Source: Gemmatimonadota bacterium (GTDB taxonomy: Bacteria > Gemmatimonadota > Gemmatimonadetes > Gemmatimonadales > GWC2-71-9). From it: a stretch of 64,000 bases of DNA. The notes under the pieces are model-generated. The model made no database searches. It was not told the DNA's origin and saw nothing but the letters and a program-made list of their open reading frames with translations. Position 1 is the first letter of the stretch. Each line of letters starts with the position of its first letter. Location: NCBI GenBank assembly GCA_003220935.1, contig QHTT01000079.1, positions 1,968-65,967 of the forward strand, in the 5' to 3' direction. This document shows positions 17,634 to 25,969 of the stretch, one piece after another. The translations under genes and the position numbers were made by a program.

Positions 17634-19958
17634 ATGGCCAGCATCAAGAGTCTGACGCAGCCCCTGTCGAGCGCGTTGTTGCTGCTGAGCGCGGGCTTGC
17701 TGGTGTACGCTTGCGAGAAGCAGGCGGCCGCGCCGTTGCAGCCCAGCGCGCCCGTGTCGGTGCAGGTCGTGAGCGGCGATCTCCAGTCCGGTCCGCCCGG
17801 CAAGGAGCTCCCGAATCCGCTGGTCGTGAAGGTGGTGGATGCGAACGGGCTGCCGCAGAGCGGGCAGCTCGTGAACTTCCGCGTCACGAGCGGCGGCGGC
17901 AGTGTGTTTGCCGGCGCAGCCCTCACGAGTGTGAGCGGGATCGCGCAGGAGCGGTGGACGCTTGGGACCAATCCCGCCGACAGTCAGCGCGTCGAGGCGC
18001 GGGCCGTGGACAACGTCACGGGCCAGGCGCTGACGTTCGCGGTGTTCAAAGCCACCGTCACGGCGTCGGTAGCGTCAGTGACCGTGGCGCCGGCGTCGGC
18101 GAGCGTAGGCGTGAGTGGCACCGTGCAGCTGGCGGCGACGACGAAGGATGCGGCGGGGAACGTGCTCACGGGGCGCGTGGTAACATGGACCTCGGGCACC
18201 CCAACCGTGGCCACCGTGTCGGCCACGGGGCTGGTGACCGGCGTCAGCGCGGGCACGGCGACAGTTACGGCGACCAGCGAGGGCAAGACCGGGTCCGCTG
18301 CCATCACCGTGACCGCCCCTGTGGCGTCGGTGACCGTGACGCCGGCGTCGGCGAGCGTGGCCGTCAGTAGCACGGTGCAGCTCGCCGCCACGACGAAGGA
18401 TGCCGCGGGGAACGTGCTCACGGGGCGCGTGTTGACATGGACCTCTGGCACCCCCACAGTGGCGACGGTGTCGACCACGGGCCTGGTGACCGGCGTGAGT
18501 GCCGGCCCGGCGACGGTTACGGCCACCAGCGAAGGCAAGACCGGGTCCGCCGCCATCACCGTGAACGCGGTGGTGGCGTCGGTGACGGTGACGCCCGCGT
18601 CGGCGAGCGTGGCCGTGGGGGGGACCGTGCAGCTCGCGGCAACACCGAAAGACGCGAGCGGGAATGCGCTGTCGGGGCGGGTCGTGACGTGGGCCAGCAA
18701 CGCCGCGGCGGTGGCCAGCGTGAATGGAAGCGGGCTCGTGACGGGGCTCGTGGCCGGGTCAGCGACGATCACCGCGACCTCGGAAGGCAAGAGCGGCAGC
18801 TCGGCGATTAGCGTCACTGCTCCGACTGCTATCTCGTGTCTTACGAGTCCCACCATCACGCTGAGCGGGGTGCAGACGTCGGCCTTCGCCAACATAAGTT
18901 TGCCGGATAACACTCAGATCGACGCCTCCACGGCTCAGTTCCTGACGTCGGACAATATTTCGATCCGGCTGGGCGGCGGTTCGAATACCTGCTTCTCAGG
19001 CGGAGAGAGCATCGGCGACCTGCCGCCTGCGACTTCCTGGAGCAGCGCGCTCGCACACTATTCCGTGGTGCCTGACGGCCCCAACGTGATCGTCGAGAAT
19101 GTTCGCACGTTCGATCGTGGCGACGGGGTCGCATTCGGCAAGAACGTTCCGAACTGGACGCTGCGACGTGCCTACATCCACTATGCGCGTGACGGCTGCG
19201 TCGAGAATCACTTCGTGTTCTCCGGCACGGTCGACGACGCGCTGCTGGACGGCTGCTTCATCGGGTTTGCCTCGCGGCCGTATACGACAGCCCAGGACGG
19301 CAGCAATAACGTCATCACGATCAAGAACACGCTGATTCGATTGCAGCCGATGGACGGAGTCTTCACAGGCACCGCTCCCGGCCACGGCGGCTTCTATGAG
19401 TGGAGTGCGACATCTCCCAAGCTGTCGCTCCAGAACGACGTCTTCCGCGTCGATCAGAACTCGAACGATCACGACGAGTTCCTGGCGCCGCCGCCCGGTA
19501 AGCTGGCGGACTGCTCCAACAACGTGATGATCTGGCTCGGTCCCGGTCCCTTCCCGGAGACCCTGCCGAGCTGCTTCACCGTGATGACGGGGGCCGCCGG
19601 TCTCCAGTATTGGAACAATGCGGTGGCGCAGTGGAAGGCGAATCACCCGACCACGTTGCCGGACGTGGGGCCGCCGGTCATCTCCCTGTTCGCGCCGTCC
19701 GATGGCGCGACGCTGACGGGGACCGTGAGCCTCACGGCCACGGCCGTGGACGATCGCGCCATGGCCGGGGTCCAGTTCCAGGTGAGCGGGCAGAACATCG
19801 GATCGGAAGTGACGACCGACTCGCCGATCACGAAGTTCACGCTGGCGTGGGATTCGCACGGAGTGCCGAACGGGACGTACACGCTCACGGCCATCGCGCG
19901 AGACGCCGCCGGCCACACTACCACCTCCGCGGGGATCACGATCACGGTCAGCAACTGA
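17634..19958 (+). CDS. Lipoprotein with Ig-like repeats and a beta-helix-like domain
   Basis: 774 residues. The start at 17634 has AGGGTGGG upstream; the signal ends in the lipobox LLVYAC. Domain order: one Big_1-like module (about 35-145), three BIG2 modules of 84 residues (about 146-398), a region of about 275 residues with features of a right-handed beta-helix (NISLPDNTQIDAS, VIVENVRTF, NVITIKNTLIRL), and a C-terminal Ig domain (PPVISLFAPSDGATL to the end). The helix-like part has cysteines in CLTSPTITLS and DGCVENHFVF. It may be a carbohydrate-active or binding module; no catalytic residues are identified. It looks like a surface adhesin or glycan-processing protein. Confidence 0.82.
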   Translation: MASIKSLTQPLSSALLLLSAGLLVYACEKQAAAPLQPSAPVSVQVVSGDLQSGPPGKELPNPLVVKVVDANGLPQSGQLVNFRVTSGGGSVFAGAALTSVSGIAQERWTLGTNPADSQRVEARAVDNVTGQALTFAVFKATVTASVASVTVAPASASVGVSGTVQLAATTKDAAGNVLTGRVVTWTSGTPTVATVSATGLVTGVSAGTATVTATSEGKTGSAAITVTAPVASVTVTPASASVAVSSTVQLAATTKDAAGNVLTGRVLTWTSGTPTVATVSTTGLVTGVSAGPATVTATSEGKTGSAAITVNAVVASVTVTPASASVAVGGTVQLAATPKDASGNALSGRVVTWASNAAAVASVNGSGLVTGLVAGSATITATSEGKSGSSAISVTAPTAISCLTSPTITLSGVQTSAFANISLPDNTQIDASTAQFLTSDNISIRLGGGSNTCFSGGESIGDLPPATSWSSALAHYSVVPDGPNVIVENVRTFDRGDGVAFGKNVPNWTLRRAYIHYARDGCVENHFVFSGTVDDALLDGCFIGFASRPYTTAQDGSNNVITIKNTLIRLQPMDGVFTGTAPGHGGFYEWSATSPKLSLQNDVFRVDQNSNDHDEFLAPPPGKLADCSNNVMIWLGPGPFPETLPSCFTVMTGAAGLQYWNNAVAQWKANHPTTLPDVGPPVISLFAPSDGATLTGTVSLTATAVDDRAMAGVQFQVSGQNIGSEVTTDSPITKFTLAWDSHGVPNGTYTLTAIARDAAGHTTTSAGITITVSN
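18069..18824 (+). repeat. Three 252-bp tandem coding repeats
   Basis: BIG2 modules begin at 18069, 18321 and 18573, exactly 252 bases apart. Copies 1 and 2 are nearly identical in DNA, including synonymous positions; copy 3 has diverged. This suggests recent duplication and potential for copy-number change. Confidence 0.85.
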
Positions 19959-19975
19959 TCTCCAGCTGTCGCTCG

Positions 19976-20007
19976 TTGCCCGCCCGGCCCGCGCTCCGGT
20001 AGCTTTC
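19976..20007 (+). promoter_or_regulatory. Bacteroidota-like promoter of the MATE gene
   Basis: TTG at 19976-19978 and TAGCTTTC at 20000-20007 are 21 bases apart, with flanks GCTCG-TTG-CCC and TAGCTTTC-CG shared with the mrp promoter. The GTG start follows at 20013, so the transcript leader would be only a few bases. Confidence 0.55.
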
Positions 20008-20012
20008 CGAGC

Positions 20013-21353
20013 GTGACGACCGTCGCCCGCCCGCCGGGCTCGCTCACCGTAGGGCCGCTGCGGCCGGTGATTCTGCGGCTCGCCGCGCCCGCCGTGGCGA
20101 TGATGGCGTGCCACTTTTCTTTCAACCTCATCGACTCGATCTGGGTGGGCCGGCTCATCGGCGCCGCGGCGCTCGCCGCGGTGTCGACGGCGGGGTTCTA
20201 CGTGTGGGTGCTCCTGTCCTTGGGCGAGATGGTCGAAGTGGGGCTGATCGCGGTCGCGGCGCGGCGCCACGGCGAGGGGCTGCCGGACGCCGCGGCCCGG
20301 GCCGCCGGCGCCGCCGTGCTCTATGCGCTCGCCGCGGGCACGGCCGTGAGCCTGCTCGGCTTCGCCCTCACCGCCGACCTGTTCCGCCTCATGCGCGTGC
20401 CACCCGAGGTGGCGCAACTCGGGCACGCGTACCTGGACACCTGGCTGCTCGGCGGGCCGCTGGTGTTCGGCTTCTTCGCCGTCGAGGCGACCTTCCGCGC
20501 TTCGGGCGACACGCGCACGCCGTTCCTGATCCTGACGGCGTCGGTGCTCCTGTCGGTCGGGCTCGACCCGCTGCTCATCTCGGGGCTGGGCCCGTTCCCC
20601 CGGCTCGGCGTCGAGGGCGCGGCGACGGCATCGGTGATGGTGCGCGGCGGCGGATTCCTCATCGGGGTGGTGATCGCGCTGCGACGCGGCCTCGTCCGGC
20701 TCGACGCCCCCGACTGGCGCGCCGTGCCCACGATCTTTCGCGTGGGCGCACCGCTCTCGCTCGCGGGCGTGCTCTTGAGCCTGATCTACATGTGGCTGAC
20801 GCGGTTCACGTCGCAGTTTGGTACCCCCGCGCTCGCCGCCCTCGGCGTGGGGCACAAGGTCGAGGGGCTCGGCTTCATGGCGATCTCGGGGTTCGCCCTC
20901 TCGGCCAGCGCGCTCGTGGGCCAGAACTTGGGCGCCCGCCAGGAGCAGCGCGCCCGCCAGGCGGTGCGGATGACGGTCGCCTACTGCCTCCTCGTGACCA
21001 CCGCGACCGCGCTCGCGTTTCTCGCCATCCCGCGAACGCTCGTGGCACTGTTCACGACGGACCCGGCGGTGATCGCCGACGGCAGTCTCTACCTGCGGGT
21101 GATCGCGTTTGCGCAGATCGGCCAGACGTTCGAGATCATTCTCGAGGGCGCGCTCGCGGGCGCTGGATACACGTTCTGGCCGCAGACCGTGAGCACCGGG
21201 CTGACGCTCCTGCGGCTGCCGCTGGCAGCGTGGTGGTCGGCCACGATCGGGTTGCTCGGTATCTGGTTGGCCCTCTCAGTGACCGCGATTGCGCGCGGCG
21301 TCGCCATGGCTTTGTTCTGGACCTCGGGCGCCTGGCGGCGGGCCGTTGTATGA
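20013..21353 (+). CDS. MATE family efflux transporter
   Basis: 446 residues with about twelve membrane helices in two similar halves. The N-terminal helix carries the family pattern PAVAMMACHFSFNLIDSIWVG, and the second half repeats it as GAPLSLAGVLLSL. QNLGARQEQRARQAV is the conserved loop after helix 8. Such proteins export cationic compounds using a sodium or proton gradient. GTG start without a ribosome site but next to a promoter. A heptad repeat joins its stop to the next gene. Confidence 0.9.
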   Translation: MTTVARPPGSLTVGPLRPVILRLAAPAVAMMACHFSFNLIDSIWVGRLIGAAALAAVSTAGFYVWVLLSLGEMVEVGLIAVAARRHGEGLPDAAARAAGAAVLYALAAGTAVSLLGFALTADLFRLMRVPPEVAQLGHAYLDTWLLGGPLVFGFFAVEATFRASGDTRTPFLILTASVLLSVGLDPLLISGLGPFPRLGVEGAATASVMVRGGGFLIGVVIALRRGLVRLDAPDWRAVPTIFRVGAPLSLAGVLLSLIYMWLTRFTSQFGTPALAALGVGHKVEGLGFMAISGFALSASALVGQNLGARQEQRARQAVRMTVAYCLLVTTATALAFLAIPRTLVALFTTDPAVIADGSLYLRVIAFAQIGQTFEIILEGALAGAGYTFWPQTVSTGLTLLRLPLAAWWSATIGLLGIWLALSVTAIARGVAMALFWTSGAWRRAVV

Positions 21354-21357
21354 TGCA

Positions 21358-21392
21358 GCTGACGGCTCATGGCTGACTGCTGACGGCCGATG
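21358..21392. repeat. Heptad tandem repeat GCTGACG
   Basis: Five seven-base units (GCTGACG, GCTCATG, GCTGACT, GCTGACG, GCCGATG) fill the space between the MATE stop and the next gene. The ATG at 21390 lies in the last unit, so the repeat helped form the start region. Confidence 0.7.
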
Positions 21393-22133
21393 CCCCCCAT
21401 CATCACCCTGCTCTCCGACTTCGGCAGCGCCGACAGCTATGTCGGCGAGGTGAAGGGCGTGCTGCTGTCGCACGTGCACGGCGCGGCGTTGTTGGACATC
21501 ACCCACCAGGTGCCGCCCGGCGATCTGCGGGCGGCCCAGTACATCTTGGGGCGCGTGTGGCACCGGTTTCCCCAGGGTACGGTGCACCTCGCCGTGGTCG
21601 ATCCCGGCGTAGGGACGACGCGGCGCGCCCTCGCCGCCGGCGCCGCAGGGCACTTCTTCGTCGCGCCCGACAATGGTCTCCTGTCGTGCCTCCCCGGCGA
21701 TGCCCACTACGTGTCGCTGCCGATTCCGCCCGGCGCCGCGCCCACGTTTCACGCCCGTGATGTGTTCGCCCGCGCGGCGGCCCAGCTCGCCATCGGCGCC
21801 TCCCTCACGCACCTGGGTCACGCGATCACCGATCCGTACCGCTCTCCCCTCCCTGTGGCCCGCCACGACGGCGCGGCGGTCGTCGGCGAGGTGCTTTATG
21901 TCGATCGGTTCGGGACGCTGGTTTCCAACATTCCCGGCGATCAGGTGGAGCCTGGCGTGCGCATCAAAGTGGCTGGAACGGCCGTCGGTACGCTGGTGCG
22001 CACGTTCGGCGACGTGGCGCGCGGGCAGCTCGTCGCGCTGGTGGGGAGCGGGGGCACGGTGGAGATCGCGGTGCGGGACGGCAGCGCGGCGCGGATGCTG
22101 GGGGTCGGGGTGGGAGCGGAGGTGCGTGCGTGA
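21390..22133 (+). CDS. SAM hydroxide adenosyltransferase (DUF62 family)
   Basis: 247 residues. The family hydrolyses S-adenosylmethionine to adenosine and methionine, using a hydroxide where chlorinases and fluorinases use a halide. Landmarks are ITLLSDFGSADSYVGEVKG at the N-terminus, DITHQVPPGD, VVDPGVGT, FVAPDNGLL and the C-terminal barrel segment VDRFGTLVSNI. The short chloride/fluoride-binding loop of halogenases is not visible. The start ATG falls in a heptad repeat, so the exact start is slightly uncertain. A long imperfect hairpin follows the stop. Confidence 0.9.
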   Translation: MPPIITLLSDFGSADSYVGEVKGVLLSHVHGAALLDITHQVPPGDLRAAQYILGRVWHRFPQGTVHLAVVDPGVGTTRRALAAGAAGHFFVAPDNGLLSCLPGDAHYVSLPIPPGAAPTFHARDVFARAAAQLAIGASLTHLGHAITDPYRSPLPVARHDGAAVVGEVLYVDRFGTLVSNIPGDQVEPGVRIKVAGTAVGTLVRTFGDVARGQLVALVGSGGTVEIAVRDGSAARMLGVGVGAEVRA

Positions 22134-22144
22134 GGGCGGTGGGA

Positions 22145-22216
22145 GACGGTCCAGGACGGTCGAAGACGGTCGGGGGGTCTTACCTCGACCGTCTTGGACC
22201 GTCCTCTACCGTCTTC
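22145..22216. terminator. Long hairpin built from ten-base GACGGTC units
   Basis: The left arm has three ten-base units starting GACGGTC; the right arm has three complementary units with ACCGTC. The inner stem AGACGGTCG / CGACCGTCT (22164-22172, 22186-22194) is perfect with a 13-base loop. It lies between convergent genes and probably ends both transcripts. It also encodes the last residues of the anti-sigma gene. Confidence 0.6.
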
Positions 22217-22434
22217 GGGATCTGCACTTTCGCCATCACCCGCTCGACGAAGCCGAACTCGGGCGCGAAGCGGGGCAGTTGCGCCAGCGCGCGGAACAGC
22301 TTCCGCTCGCGGTCGCCCACGCCGCGGCACTCCGCGCACTGCGCGAGGTGCAGCTCCCGCGCGGCGGGAAGCAGCCCCTGAGCCCATAGCTCGGTCTCAT
22401 CGGCGGTGAGGTGTTGCAACAAGAGGTCGGTCAT
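22180..22434 (-). CDS. Zinc-finger anti-sigma factor, short
   Basis: 84 residues. HLAQCAECR gives the His-x3-Cys-x2-Cys pattern of zinc-binding anti-sigma domains. No membrane helix or sensor part follows. The C-terminal residues after AKVQIPKTVED are encoded by the repeat hairpin at 22145-22216, suggesting that the gene was cut short by it. Its ATG overlaps the stop of a sigma-factor remnant (ATGA), the usual coupling of sigma and anti-sigma genes. It may now control the full sigma factor encoded at 25360. Confidence 0.72.
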   Translation of the reverse strand: MTDLLLQHLTADETELWAQGLLPAARELHLAQCAECRGVGDRERKLFRALAQLPRFAPEFGFVERVMAKVQIPKTVEDGPRRSR

Positions 22435-22529
22435 TGTGCCGTCCTACGGAGCGCCCGCAGCCGCGGTTTCACTCCCGCCGTGAGGTAACCGCGCAATTCA
22501 TTGCGGGCCCGGTGGATATAGGTCTTGAC
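22431..22529 (-). pseudogene. 3' remnant of a second ECF sigma factor
   Basis: In frame with a stop that overlaps the anti-sigma ATG, 32 codons read VKTYIHRARNELRGYL and then a basic tail. They match the end of region 4 in the intact sigma factor at 25360 (VKTYIHRARNELRSYL). The DNA is nearly identical for about 34 bases. Nothing of the rest of the gene is present; the remnant begins eight bases after the TonB receptor stop codon. Confidence 0.8.
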
Positions 22530-22535
22530 CGGACT

Positions 22536-25343
22536 TCAGAACGCCACCTCCACACCAACCCGCACCGTACGGGCCGGCCCGTGGAAGCGCCAGGGGCCGA
22601 AGAACGCGTTGTAGTAAGTGTCCAATGCCCGGGTTTGCTCGGCGGGCGTGTACAGCAGGTCGCCGTTGCCGAACCGGGCCTCGACCCGCCGCAGCGCCAC
22701 GCAGTCCCATGGAATTCCCCACGCGTTGCAATTGCCGCTCAGGTCGATCGAGCCGTCGGGCCGGAGGGCGCCTGACTGGCTCGCCTCGCTCTGCAGGAAC
22801 TGGAGCTCAGGACTCAGCAGCTTGTCCTTGTGTAGCGCATTTACGAAATCACCGGTCTCGGCGTACAGCGCGACGACGTTCGTGAAGTTCAGGAGGTTGC
22901 GGAAGTCGGCGTACGCCCGCAGAGCGCGGCCACCTGCCTGGAAGGTCTTGGTGAGTCGCAGGTCGAGCGTCTTCGTGGTCGGGAGGTGAGACGCGTTGAT
23001 CTGCTCGGCGGCTCGGCCTCCGAGTCCTGGCCCGATTTGCGGCGCGATCGCGCCGTCACCGTTGTTGACGAGTCGAGTGTACGCAAGTCCAGTTGCCAGT
23101 CGGAACGTGAGAACCGCGCCGAGCCGTCGCGCGAGGGTGCCCACAGTCGTGCCCGCGCTCCAGTCACCCGGCACCGACAGATTTGCCACGGCGTATAGGG
23201 CGTTGGTGTTGACGGCCGGCTGACAGCCCACACAGGACCCGAAGAACGTGCCGATATTGGAACCCACATTGGCATGCAGGAACGAGTATGAGACTGATCC
23301 GCTCACCGCATCCGACGCTTGCCAGTCGAGCCGCGCATCCACGCCCGTGCCGTGCCCGCCATCCACCTTCGTCAGCACATTGGTGAAGAGTGTATCCGAC
23401 GCCTGCCGCGGACTCGCGAATGGCAGGATCCGGAACGCGTACGGCACGAGGTTGTTCTTCCGATAGACTGAAAGGTCGAAGTCGAGATGGGGCCCAAAGG
23501 CGTGCTGCGCGCCAAGCTCCATCAGCTCCGACTTCGCATAATCCACGTCCCGCCCGAATACATCGGTGGTGTTCGTAAAGGACAGGTCGCTATTGGTGTT
23601 CGCGAACAGATCGATGAGCGCGGGGAGCTCGACCTGTTGCCCATAGGCGGCCCGGACGCTGGTGCTCGGCGCAACGGCGTACGCCGCCCGAACGCGCGGC
23701 GACGTTGCGGCGGCGGGACTCCAGTTCGGGTCGCTGCCAATAAACCCGGGAGTCTTCGGGAAGTCGCCTCCTGGCGTGAAGTGATCGTAGCGCGCCCCGA
23801 GGTCGAGCACCACCGCGCCGAGGGAGAGGCGATCGCTCGCGAACAGGCCGAAGCGCGAGGGCTTCGCGCGAAAGGCATCAAAGCCGATCAAACTGATCAA
23901 GTCGGATCCGTATAGCGACACGTCGCCGCGCTCGGCGTCGCCGCCGAGCGTGACGTGATGGCGCGTGCCCGGCTGCCACTCGAGATGGGCCCGGCCGTCG
24001 AGCCTGTGCTCCCACGCCCGGATCAGCGCGCTACGCAGGCCGCTCGTGGGCCACCCGCGCTGCAATCCATAAGGATTCAGGCGACCAACCTGTGTGAGAT
24101 TCAAGTCCGTGCGGTTCGGAAACGGCACCGGCAACCCACCCGTGCGGACGCTCCGGATGACCGCATCGCTGACCGGGAACGCTACGCTATCCGCGCCGGT
24201 GAACTCGAGCGTCTGCCACTCGACGCCGAGCCCGGGGTCGCGGGTCGCGAGCTCCGACGCCGGGGTGAGCGGGCCGTCGATCAGCTGATCGCTCGCCAGC
24301 GAGAGGTTCGCGCTGACGCTTAGCGGCCCGCCCCGGAAGGTCCCGAGGGGGTGGCTCCAGTTCAGCACGCCGAGCCGGGACGTCCCGCTGGCTCCGCGGT
24401 CCAGCGCCGGGTCGGCGATGTTCCTGCCGGGGAAGACCCGTTGGTGCACATCCAGCACGAGGGCAGTGAACGAGAGGCTCGCCCCGGACCCGTAGCCGTA
24501 AGAGAGCTTCGCCTGGCCGCGGCGGACCGTGGACCAGTCCATCGGCCGCCGCAACCCCTGGCAGTCGAACCCGTTGTTGTCTACTGCACTGCACGACCCG
24601 CTCCACTGGACGAACCGCGGCAGCGGTACGGTCACTGTCGAGCCGCTCGCATCCGTCGACTGCACGAGCGTGTCGAGCCCGCCGAGGACGTACGCTGGCT
24701 GGTCCGCCGCCCCACGGCCGTAGTACTGTGAGCGCTGGCCGTACAGCGTGCCGGACGCCGCCCAGGAGAGCCGCGCCACGCCCGGCACGGGGCCGCCCAC
24801 CCATCCTTCGAACCGATTGTAGCCGACGGTGCTTCCGTCGCCGAACGGCTCGTCCGTCTCGGTGCGCCAGATTCCCGTGAGCCTCTGGCCGCCCGCGGCC
24901 GTGACGTAGCTGATCACGCCCCCGCCCGCGTCCAGGACCGAGGCCGCCGGCACGCCGGTCGTGACCGAGATCCGATCGATGCCGAGCGTGCCGGGCGCCA
25001 TCGCTTGCGTGCCAAACGCCTGGAACCGCACCGGCGCGCCGTCCACGTACACGGCAGCCGCGCCGAGTCGCGACCCGCGGATCGCAATGACGGGCGCGAC
25101 GCCGATCCCGATATCGCCCCCGCGCAGCACCACCGCCGGGGCGAGGATCAGGGCCTGGCGCGAATCGTCGACCGGCAGCGCCCGCAGGAAATCTCCTCTG
25201 ATGACGGTCTCGGACGTGAGCGGGGCGACGCCGGCGGTGTCGCGCGGCGGGGCGCCCGAGGTGTCACGCGCTGCTTGCGAGCTCAGACATCCCGGAATCA
25301 CGACGGCCAGCAATGTCGCGGCGCTCGAACGACACAGGCTCAT
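22536..25343 (-). CDS. TonB-dependent receptor
   Basis: 935 residues. After an export signal, a plug domain occupies about 45-160 (VIRGDFLRALPVDD, VIAIRGSRLGAAAVYVDGAPV, GIDRISVTTGVPAASVLDAGGG). The long remainder has the alternating strands of a 22-stranded barrel, with ASDRLSLGAVVLDLGARYDHF and a final strand VRVGVEVAF ending in phenylalanine as required for BAM recognition. No carboxypeptidase-like N-terminal domain is present. It lies 16 bases after the sigma gene and eight bases before a sigma remnant. Control by the adjacent ECF sigma factor is plausible. Confidence 0.9.
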   Translation of the reverse strand: MSLCRSSAATLLAVVIPGCLSSQAARDTSGAPPRDTAGVAPLTSETVIRGDFLRALPVDDSRQALILAPAVVLRGGDIGIGVAPVIAIRGSRLGAAAVYVDGAPVRFQAFGTQAMAPGTLGIDRISVTTGVPAASVLDAGGGVISYVTAAGGQRLTGIWRTETDEPFGDGSTVGYNRFEGWVGGPVPGVARLSWAASGTLYGQRSQYYGRGAADQPAYVLGGLDTLVQSTDASGSTVTVPLPRFVQWSGSCSAVDNNGFDCQGLRRPMDWSTVRRGQAKLSYGYGSGASLSFTALVLDVHQRVFPGRNIADPALDRGASGTSRLGVLNWSHPLGTFRGGPLSVSANLSLASDQLIDGPLTPASELATRDPGLGVEWQTLEFTGADSVAFPVSDAVIRSVRTGGLPVPFPNRTDLNLTQVGRLNPYGLQRGWPTSGLRSALIRAWEHRLDGRAHLEWQPGTRHHVTLGGDAERGDVSLYGSDLISLIGFDAFRAKPSRFGLFASDRLSLGAVVLDLGARYDHFTPGGDFPKTPGFIGSDPNWSPAAATSPRVRAAYAVAPSTSVRAAYGQQVELPALIDLFANTNSDLSFTNTTDVFGRDVDYAKSELMELGAQHAFGPHLDFDLSVYRKNNLVPYAFRILPFASPRQASDTLFTNVLTKVDGGHGTGVDARLDWQASDAVSGSVSYSFLHANVGSNIGTFFGSCVGCQPAVNTNALYAVANLSVPGDWSAGTTVGTLARRLGAVLTFRLATGLAYTRLVNNGDGAIAPQIGPGLGGRAAEQINASHLPTTKTLDLRLTKTFQAGGRALRAYADFRNLLNFTNVVALYAETGDFVNALHKDKLLSPELQFLQSEASQSGALRPDGSIDLSGNCNAWGIPWDCVALRRVEARFGNGDLLYTPAEQTRALDTYYNAFFGPWRFHGPARTVRVGVEVAF

Positions 25344-25359
25344 GACGGTGGCTCGGGCT

Positions 25360-25917
25360 TCACGCTCGGCGGTCCTCGAGATAGCTCCGCAATTCGTTGC
25401 GGGCCCGGTGGATATAGGTCTTCACGGTGCCCAGCGGCAGGTCCAGGGTCGCGGCGATCTCTTCGTAGCTGAACCCTTCCACGTGCCGCAGTAGGATGCA
25501 TGCTCGGTACTCGGGGCGGAGCCGCGCGATCGCCTGCTCGATCGCGCCCCCCAACTCGCGCGCCTCGAGCTCCGCCAGCGGTGATTCGCCGCGGTCCCCC
25601 AGCTGCAACGCAGTGGCGTGCATCTGCTCCGGGGTCGTGGCGTGGGGCGAGCCGTCGAGGGACAAGGTATCGAGGTCGCGCTTGCGCAGGTGATCGATCG
25701 CCGCGTTGTTCGCGATCTTGAAGATCCACGACGAGAACTTGAACTGCGGATTGTACGAGCCAATCCCGTTCAGGACCTTGATGAAGGTTTCCTGAGCCAG
25801 GTCTTCGGCGAGCGCCCGGTCGTGTACCATGCGGTAGAGCAGCGAGAACAGCGGCCGCTCGTAGCGGCGCACCAGTTCGCGGAACGCCGCCTCGTGACCC
25901 TGCTTCGCCCACGCCAC
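25360..25917 (-). CDS. ECF-type RNA polymerase sigma factor
   Basis: 185 residues, start GTG at 25917 (the frame continues upstream through TGASDQQV but lacks a standard start there). Region 2 spans EAAFRELVRRYERPLF to AAIDHLRKRD, with the promoter-melting FKFSSWIFKIANN. Region 4 spans RLRPEYRACILLRHVEGFSYEEIAATLDLPLGTVKTYI. The usual partner would be the anti-sigma at 22434, but a TonB receptor and a sigma remnant lie between. It diverges from ubiE with about 50 bases between the starts. Confidence 0.93.
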   Translation of the reverse strand: MAWAKQGHEAAFRELVRRYERPLFSLLYRMVHDRALAEDLAQETFIKVLNGIGSYNPQFKFSSWIFKIANNAAIDHLRKRDLDTLSLDGSPHATTPEQMHATALQLGDRGESPLAELEARELGGAIEQAIARLRPEYRACILLRHVEGFSYEEIAATLDLPLGTVKTYIHRARNELRSYLEDRRA

Positions 25918-25969
25918 GACCTGCTGGTCGCTGGCGCCCGTCAGGTTGCCCGGCCTATCTTTCGCGCCT

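Noticed and set aside
22495-25430. Transposon target-site duplication around the TonB receptor
   Set aside because: The repeats are coding ends of two diverged sigma genes, and no transposase or terminal inverted repeats occur.
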